From: UBA6168 sp965222975
GTDB lineage: Bacteria > Bacteroidota > Bacteroidia > Chitinophagales > Saprospiraceae
DNA length: 64,000 bases
Direction: 5' to 3'
Assembly (NCBI GenBank): GCA_965222975.1
Contig: CBDCVJ010000049.1
Coordinates: 62,001 to 126,000 of the forward strand
In this document: one piece after another, positions 54,497 to 61,120 of the stretch
Layout: every line of letters starts with the position of its first letter
Position numbering within the stretch: the first letter of the stretch is position 1
Made by a program: the position numbers and the translations under genes
The notes under the pieces: generated by a model
Database searches by the model: none
What the model was told of the DNA's origin: nothing
What the model saw: the letters and a program-made list of their open reading frames with translations, nothing else

Positions 54497-54623
54497 TTCC
54501 CAGTCCCGGAGGGACGGCACATTATAGCGAGGGATGTAAATCCCTTGAAAATGTAGCGATTATGCCTATTTTCAAGGGATTTACATCCCTCGCTATAATG
54601 TGCCGTCCCTCCGGGACTGGGAA
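54497..54623. repeat. GACGGCACATTATAGCGAGGGA palindrome family, copy 3 (perfect 56-bp arms)
   Basis: Arms 54497-54552 and 54568-54623 are exact reverse complements over 56 bp, loop 15 nt. Compared with the copy at 36956 it differs at several stem positions (for example CCCGGAGG against CCCAGAGG, and ATCCCTTG against ATCCCTCG), yet each change is matched in the opposite arm. It lies between the FG-GAP fragment and the GH31 fragment. Confidence 0.92.
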
Positions 54624-54691
54624 GCCTTTTTTTAATTTTAAATGTGATCATCTGTGATCTCTTTGGGAATCTGATAATAGCCAGAATTAGC

Positions 54692-55543
54692 ATGAAAGAA
54701 AAAAAGTACATTGTTTTTTTTCTGTCCTTTTTGTCCTTGGCAATATTGCCCTCAATATTATTTGCCAAGCCTATCGACTTATTTACTGAAAAATACTGTG
54801 CAAAAATCTATTTATACGACAGCGTGGAAGTTTCGCTTTACACACCAAGCATGTTTCGCTTCCGCATTTCCCATTTTAAAGGTGAGAAATTTCCACCCAA
54901 ATATGACATTCCTTTTGCAATGGGCAAAGTGGAGCCTTGGGAAAAAGTGCCATTTAAACATTGGGAAAACGGCGGGAATTATTTCATAGAAACGAGTCAA
55001 ATTAAAATAGAAATATCAGCAAAAAATCTTTCCTTCCGAGTTTTAGATACAAAAAATAGTCAGCAAATTCACCCTTCTGACGAACCTGTTTACGGCATGT
55101 TTAAAAATGGATATTCCCTTTTCGACAATGCCAGCTTTTTTAATGAACCGAATGCCAATAGCCGTTACTCGCATTGGTTTTACAATCCAGAATCCGGTAA
55201 TTACACCGATATATTTTTAGAAGAAAATTTGATTGAAGACCACTATTTTATTTATGGCCCCGGGTACACAGAAATATATCAACAATTCAATGAATTGGTT
55301 GGCCCGGAGCCATTATTGCCTATCAAGGCTTATGGTTTTTTTCAAACCCAACACCTCTCCTGCAACGGCACTCAGCAAAAACTGTTGGACTTGGCGCACA
55401 CCCTGCGGCAGCGGGAAATTCCCTGCGACAATCTCATCATCGATTTTGAGTGGGGCGACGGGTGTGATGAAGAAAAACAACAAATTAATTTTCAATTTGA
55501 AACAAATACATCGGCAGAGAATATTTTTAAAATAATTTTTTAA
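54692..55543 (+). pseudogene. Glycoside hydrolase family 31, truncated before the catalytic residues
   Basis: 283 residues from MKEKKYIVFFLSFLSLAIL (signal peptide; an open frame from 54644 adds residues upstream of it and is not used). The GH31 N-domain is well kept: VEVSLYTPSMFRFRISHFKG in part, FIYGPGYTEIYQQFNELVGP and LPIKAYGFFQTQHL. The (beta/alpha)8 barrel starts (LIIDFEWGDGCD) and then breaks off into INFQFETNTSAENIFKIIF and a stop. The nucleophile and acid/base of GH31, which lie further on, are lost. GH31 proteins of this type have 650-800 residues. The remnant fits the glycan-use cluster that follows. Confidence 0.72.
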
Positions 55544-55598
55544 AATACTCCAATGCTAAAATTGTAAACCATATTTCTAAACAAACCAAGCGCAAAAA

Positions 55599-57683
55599 TT
55601 GCAAAAGATTAATTTTTATAAAATAATACTTTTTAAATGCCATTGCACTCATTTGTTCTTGGCTTTCGTCGTATTGCATATTTTGTCTTCCTGCCAAAAT
55701 TCGATAGTAAATGATGCAAAAACTACAAATCCAATTTATCAGGACAATTTCCCAAACATCCTTAATCTGAAAGGCACTCCTGATAGTACTACTGACCGTT
55801 CCATTTTTATATTCTCGGACAAGGGCGCATGGTTTGGCTATGGCCTACCAAGTAATAAAAGACCAGGTTTTTATGGCAGTTTTACCGGACCATATTTATT
55901 GACCCAAGATAATGGTGTCTGGATGTGTCCGGTGTTATCGCAATTGGAAATCATTGACGCAAAAACAAACAGAATAATTAGTCTCGCTGATGCAGAAAAT
56001 AAAGAAATAAATTCTTACCCGGGAAAATTAAGTCAAGTGTTCTGGACAAAAAACCCTGAATTATTAGTTGCATCCGAATTGATATTTGTCACCGACCGAA
56101 CTGCCCTTACGAAAGTCAGTATTGAAAATCCAGCGAAGAATGCAGATGTGCAAGTGAGAGTCCGTTGGAAAGGCGATGGCCTTCTGGACGGGGTTTCATT
56201 TTCAGAACACGAAAATGGACTCCAAATTGAATTTGCAAAAAATGAAAATATAGGTATGGTTTCCACCGATGCCGAAAAAGAATTTTTTCTGCACGATAAT
56301 TCTTATGAAATATTGACTTCTCCACAATTAATAAAAGCCAAAGATTTTACTGAATTCCAATTAACCCATTCCTTTTGTTTTTCAAAAAAAGAATGGGAAA
56401 TCGAGCAATCCAAACTCGGCCGCATATTCCAAAACCCTGAATTAATATTTTCAGAGAACAAAGAACGTTGGGATTTTTATTTAAAAAATATCCTAAACAA
56501 TTTAGACGAGGAATTTGATGACAAAAGCCACCAAAAAATAGCAGTTAAATGCCTCCAAACACTCACTACTAATTGGCGCAGTCCCGCTGGCTTTCTAAAG
56601 CACGATGGGCTTTTCCCAAGTTATAATTATGAATGGTTTCATGGTTTCTGGGCGTGGGACAGTTGGAAACACGCAGTGGCACTGGCCAATTTTAATACCT
56701 CCCTTGCGCAAAATCAAATCCGGGCCATGTATGATTTTCAGGACAATATGGGCATGATAGCGGATTGTGTCTATCGGGATACGATTATTGAAAACCACAA
56801 TTGGCGAGACACCAAACCGCCACTTTCAGCATGGGCCATCTGGGAAGTTTATGAAAAATCAAAAGATGAAAACTTCCTTAAAGAAATATTTCCAAAAGCC
56901 GAAAAATACCATCAATGGTGGTATCAATATAGAGACCACGATCAAAATGGTTTATGCGAATATGGCTCGACGGACGGTACGCTCATCGCTGCCAAATGGG
57001 AGAGCGGCATGGACAATGCGGTGCGTTTTGATGAAACGAAAATTGTCCAAAATAACGAACATGGATGGTCAATGAACCGGGAAAGTGTTGACCTAAATGC
57101 ATATCTTTTTGCAGAAAAAAAATACTTATCGAAAATTGCAAACGCAATTGGTGAGACTACCAAAAGTGAAAATTTCGAGAAAGAATCAAAAGCTTTGAAA
57201 TTAAAAATCCAGACTGAATTTTATGATGAGGAAACAGGTTGGTTTTATGACATTGATCTGGAAAGCAAAAAACATTTAAAGGCATATGGTGCAGAAGGCT
57301 GGATTCCATTATGGGCGGGCGCAGCGACTTCTGAGCAGGCAGCTAAGCTTAGAAACATCATGGTTGACACAACAAAATTCGCAACCTATATCCCATTCCC
57401 TACCCTCGCTGCCGATCACCCAAGGTTTAAACCCAATAGGGGTTATTGGCGTGGACCTATTTGGATTGACCAAGCATATTTTGCAATAAAAGGATTAAAA
57501 AATTATGGTTACGAAGAAGATGCCCTGCGTTTTTCCCATCAGCTTTTTGACCGACTGGAAGGATTAAAAAATGCAGATGGCCCTATATGGGAAAATTATC
57601 ATCCACACACAGGGGAAGGAATGGAATCCAAACATTTTAGCTGGTCTGCTGCACTTCTTTTGATGCTGATGATGGAAGAATAA
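55599..57683 (+). CDS. GH63-like (YgjK type) alpha-glucosidase lipoprotein
   Basis: 694 residues, with a TTG start at 55599, since no ATG precedes the lipobox LHILSSCQN. The first domain is a beta-sandwich (about 40-280); the second is an (alpha/alpha)6 barrel with the clan motifs of GH63 (MGH1-like/YgjK): WFHGFWAWDSWKHAVALANF in the barrel start, RGYWRGPIWIDQAYFAIKG, and IWENYHPHTGEGMESKHFSWS near the end. The Asp in WDSW and the Glu in ENYHPHTGEG fit acid and base positions. It may cleave alpha-glucosides with a retained cap. The GH31 fragment lies upstream and the fusion enzyme downstream. Confidence 0.82.
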   Translation: MQKINFYKIILFKCHCTHLFLAFVVLHILSSCQNSIVNDAKTTNPIYQDNFPNILNLKGTPDSTTDRSIFIFSDKGAWFGYGLPSNKRPGFYGSFTGPYLLTQDNGVWMCPVLSQLEIIDAKTNRIISLADAENKEINSYPGKLSQVFWTKNPELLVASELIFVTDRTALTKVSIENPAKNADVQVRVRWKGDGLLDGVSFSEHENGLQIEFAKNENIGMVSTDAEKEFFLHDNSYEILTSPQLIKAKDFTEFQLTHSFCFSKKEWEIEQSKLGRIFQNPELIFSENKERWDFYLKNILNNLDEEFDDKSHQKIAVKCLQTLTTNWRSPAGFLKHDGLFPSYNYEWFHGFWAWDSWKHAVALANFNTSLAQNQIRAMYDFQDNMGMIADCVYRDTIIENHNWRDTKPPLSAWAIWEVYEKSKDENFLKEIFPKAEKYHQWWYQYRDHDQNGLCEYGSTDGTLIAAKWESGMDNAVRFDETKIVQNNEHGWSMNRESVDLNAYLFAEKKYLSKIANAIGETTKSENFEKESKALKLKIQTEFYDEETGWFYDIDLESKKHLKAYGAEGWIPLWAGAATSEQAAKLRNIMVDTTKFATYIPFPTLAADHPRFKPNRGYWRGPIWIDQAYFAIKGLKNYGYEEDALRFSHQLFDRLEGLKNADGPIWENYHPHTGEGMESKHFSWSAALLLMLMMEE

Positions 57684-57842
57684 AAATTTTATAATTTGAT
57701 TTTAAGACATATAGAAAATATAGTTTTATTTTTTTTGAAAGAAGTTTCTATGTGTTCTATGTTTCTATGTGTTTTAAATGAGATGTCTTATGTGTTTTAA
57801 AAACCGAATGACAACATTCTGCAAAAATTTATTTATAATTAA

Positions 57843-60800
57843 ATGCAAAAAACAGATTATTCACAAATAATAGTTTCAACAAAAGAAGCAGAGGAGCTTG
57901 CCCTGAAATTTTATGGAATAAAAGGAAAAATAAAAAGACTTCCCGGTGAAGTCGATTTTAATTTTCATATAAAAAGTGAGGACAAAAAAGAATATACCTT
58001 AAAAATAAGCCGTCCAGAATCTGAAAAAGAAGCCATCGAATTCCAGTCAGCTATTATGAACCATTTGGCGGCCACCGATTTTCCACTCGATTTACCAGAA
58101 GTTATTTATTTGACTAATGGAAAAGAATATATCGAATTAGAGAACAGCCAATTTATTAGAATGCAAAAATGGGTTCCAGGGAGGATGCTATCAACTGTCA
58201 ATCCACGTACTACGCAATTATTGGAAAATTGGGGCGGAACTTGCGGAATGCTTTCTTTACATCTTAGCAATTTCGACCATCCGGCAGCCCATCGTTTTTA
58301 CAAATGGAACCCCAGTGAGACATTGTATTCGAAAAAATACAGACAATATATCCAAGGTGAAAAGAAACTTGAAATGGCAGATTATTTTTGGGATTTATTT
58401 GAAACGGAAGCATTTCCACATTTACAAGACTTAAGAAAATCTGTCAATTATAATGATGCCCATGAACACAATTTATTAGTCGATCAGAACCAGAAGACAC
58501 CAGCAATTACAGGAATTATCGATTTTGGTGATGCACTTTATACAGAAACCATCAACGAGTTGGCCATTGCTTGTGCATATGCATGCATGTATTTTCCCGA
58601 TCCTCTGCAAGCAGCGGCGAATGTGGTAAGTGGTTATCATAAAATCTTCCCAATTGAAGAAAATGAGCTGGAAATATTATTTCCACTTATTTGCGCCAGA
58701 TTAATGATAACCGCTGCCAATGCTGCCTTGAATAAATACAAAGAGCCAGATAATAAGTACTTGCTTATCAGCGAAAAACCAGCCTGGGATTTATTAAAAA
58801 AGTTAAGGGAAATTCCACCAGCGCTCGCACTTTATACTTTCCGAAAATCCTGTGGACTCGAACCCTGTCCCAGCAATCCACAATTTCAATCGTGGGCTGC
58901 CACCGCAGACACTGCCCCCATAATTAATTTTAAAGACCCTAAAGGGGCAAGCAAAAAAATAACCCATCTCAATTTAAGCGTCGGCAGTTTGGATTTAGGA
59001 AATAATTCGAATTTTGAAACCATTCATGATTTTCAAAAAACAATTAATAAAATACTGGAAAATAAAAATGCGGAAATAGGCATTGGCGGATATGGCGAGG
59101 TGCGCCCATTTTATACCACTGACGAATACCAAACGGAGGGCAACAATGGCGCTCAATGGCGGACGGTACATTTAGGAATGGATGTGTGGGCACCAACAGA
59201 CGAGCCAGTATATTCTCCACTTGACGGTGAAATATTTGGCATACAAAACAATGAAGGTGATTGCAATTATGGTCCAACCATAATTTTAGAACACAAAATA
59301 TCCGACGATTTAATTTTTTACACCCTTTATGGTCATTTAAGTTTAATTTCTTTAAAAGGATTAAAAAAAGGAACTTCTATAAAAAAAGGGCAAAAAATTG
59401 CAGCAATCGGAACACCTCCAGAAAACGGAAAATGGCCACCCCACCTGCATTTTCAAATAGTATTGGATATGCTTGAAAATGAAGGGGATTTCCCCGGCGT
59501 GGCTTATCCACATGATGCAGAAATATGGAAAAGTATCTGCCCTGATCCAAAAGATTTTTTTCCTAATATTAATTTTTCAGAAAATAAAAAAACGGATAAA
59601 GAAATATTAGCTGCTCGCAAAGAGAAACTGGGAAAAAGTTTAAGCATTTCTTACGAACAACCGCTCCACATAGTTCGAGGCTACATGCAATATTTATACG
59701 ACACCACTGGTCGGCGCTATCTTGACACAGTAAATAATGTTCCTCATGTTGGGCATCAACATCCACGGGTCGTAAGAGCAGCCCAGCGGCAAATCGGCGT
59801 ATTAAATACCAATACCCGTTATCTCCACGAAAACATCGTTCTATATGCGGAAGAATTGCTGGCCACCCTACCACCGGAATTATCTGTGGTTCATTTTGTC
59901 AATTCAGGCAGTGAGGCCAATGAATTGGCGCTAAGGATGGTAGAGGCATATACTGGACAAACAGACATGGTCGCAGTGGAGGTTGGTTACCACGGCAACA
60001 CGGGCAGATCAATTTCTATCAGCAGTTATAAATTTGATGGAAAGGGCGGCAACGGAGCACCTCCACATACGCATGTTGTGCCCATTCCCGATACTTTCCG
60101 TGGGCTTTATCGAAAAGATGAATACGCTGGAAATAAATATGCCGCACATGTAAAAAACGCAATCGAAAAAGCACAAGCTGCGGGCAAGGTTATCGGCGGC
60201 TTTATTTGCGAAAGCATTTTAAGCTGCGGTGGGCAAATTGTTTTACCGGAAAATTATTTAAAAGGAGCGTATCAATATGTACGTGCAGCAGGCGGGCTTT
60301 GCATCGCAGATGAAGTACAGGTCGGCTTTGGCAGGGTTGGTGAAAAGTTTTGGGGATTTGAATTGCAAGGAGTCGTTCCCGATATAGTCACGATGGGCAA
60401 ACCCATCGGCAATGGCCACCCCCTCGCTGCTGTCGTAACCACCCAAGCTGTTGCGGGTGCGTTTGCCAATGGCATGGAATATTTCAACACGTTTGGCGGC
60501 AACCCAGTTTCTTGTGCTATCGGACGGGAAGTTTTAAAAATAATTAAAGAGGAAAATCTGCAACACCATGCTTTGGAAGTTGGAAATTATTTAAAAAATG
60601 AATTAAATAATTTAAAAAATAAATACCCGATAATTGGTGATGTTCGAGGACATGGGTTATTTCTCGGTTTTGAATTAATTAAAAATAAGGAAACATTAGA
60701 GCCTGCGGCAGCAGAAGCTTCTTACCTAACCAACCGTATGCGGGAACGGGGCATACTGATGAGTACCGACGGGCCTTTTTTTAATGTCTTAAAAATAAAA

Positions 60801-60893
60801 CCACCCTTGTGTTTCAATAAATCCAATGCGGATTTTTTATTGGAGAACTTGGACAAAGTAATGGTAGAGGATTTTTTAAAAAAATCACTTTGA
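57843..60893 (+). CDS. Three-domain fusion: APH-type kinase, M23 peptidase domain, class III PLP enzyme
   Basis: 1016 residues. Residues 1-340: aminoglycoside-phosphotransferase-like kinase, with KISRPESEKEAIEFQ, a catalytic loop NYNDAHEHNLLVDQN (Asp near 204) and IIDFGDAL (Mg-binding). About 420-570: M23/LytM fold with all zinc ligands present, HLGMDVWAP (HxxxD, near 441-445), LYGHLSLI and HLHFQIV (HxH, near 533-535). About 590-1016: class III aminotransferase fold (VNSGSEANELALRMVEAYTG, GFICESILSCGGQI, CIADEVQVGFGRVG, PLP Lys in MGKPIGNGHPLA near 851). Kinase plus PLP lyase recalls hydroxylysine kinase with 5-phosphohydroxylysine phospho-lyase or the ethanolamine-phosphate lyase, which phosphorylate an amine-alcohol and then remove phosphate and ammonia. 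What the zinc domain does in between is unknown. No signal peptide. Confidence 0.85.
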   Translation: MQKTDYSQIIVSTKEAEELALKFYGIKGKIKRLPGEVDFNFHIKSEDKKEYTLKISRPESEKEAIEFQSAIMNHLAATDFPLDLPEVIYLTNGKEYIELENSQFIRMQKWVPGRMLSTVNPRTTQLLENWGGTCGMLSLHLSNFDHPAAHRFYKWNPSETLYSKKYRQYIQGEKKLEMADYFWDLFETEAFPHLQDLRKSVNYNDAHEHNLLVDQNQKTPAITGIIDFGDALYTETINELAIACAYACMYFPDPLQAAANVVSGYHKIFPIEENELEILFPLICARLMITAANAALNKYKEPDNKYLLISEKPAWDLLKKLREIPPALALYTFRKSCGLEPCPSNPQFQSWAATADTAPIINFKDPKGASKKITHLNLSVGSLDLGNNSNFETIHDFQKTINKILENKNAEIGIGGYGEVRPFYTTDEYQTEGNNGAQWRTVHLGMDVWAPTDEPVYSPLDGEIFGIQNNEGDCNYGPTIILEHKISDDLIFYTLYGHLSLISLKGLKKGTSIKKGQKIAAIGTPPENGKWPPHLHFQIVLDMLENEGDFPGVAYPHDAEIWKSICPDPKDFFPNINFSENKKTDKEILAARKEKLGKSLSISYEQPLHIVRGYMQYLYDTTGRRYLDTVNNVPHVGHQHPRVVRAAQRQIGVLNTNTRYLHENIVLYAEELLATLPPELSVVHFVNSGSEANELALRMVEAYTGQTDMVAVEVGYHGNTGRSISISSYKFDGKGGNGAPPHTHVVPIPDTFRGLYRKDEYAGNKYAAHVKNAIEKAQAAGKVIGGFICESILSCGGQIVLPENYLKGAYQYVRAAGGLCIADEVQVGFGRVGEKFWGFELQGVVPDIVTMGKPIGNGHPLAAVVTTQAVAGAFANGMEYFNTFGGNPVSCAIGREVLKIIKEENLQHHALEVGNYLKNELNNLKNKYPIIGDVRGHGLFLGFELIKNKETLEPAAAEASYLTNRMRERGILMSTDGPFFNVLKIKPPLCFNKSNADFLLENLDKVMVEDFLKKSL

Positions 60894-60950
60894 ATTCCTT
60901 TGAATTTTTTAGAGATGTCTGCAAATAAAATTTGGAATTTGTTCCTGATG

Positions 60951-61072
60951 TTCTTCCCCCCCTAACCCCCTCCAAAGGGGGAAATAAAGCCTACCAAAAT
61001 TTAAATTTTGTAGCACAATTATAAAAGAAATGAACGGGGTTATCTCCTCCTTTGGAGGGGTCAGGGGGAGGA
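60951..61072. repeat. CCCCCTAACCCCCTCCAAAGGGGG palindrome upstream of the beta-galactosidase
   Basis: TTCCCCCCCTAACCCCCTCC and AAAGGGGG on the left pair with CTCCTTTGGAGGGG and TCAGGGGGAGGAA on the right. The similarity reaches further out (AGAGATGTCT near 60911, AACATCTCT near 61100), so the whole unit spans about 60910-61107. It fills the gap before the GH2 gene. Confidence 0.75.
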
Positions 61073-61120
61073 ACGGCAAGGAATTTCCTTATTTATGAAC
61101 ATCTCTATTATCTTAAATAA

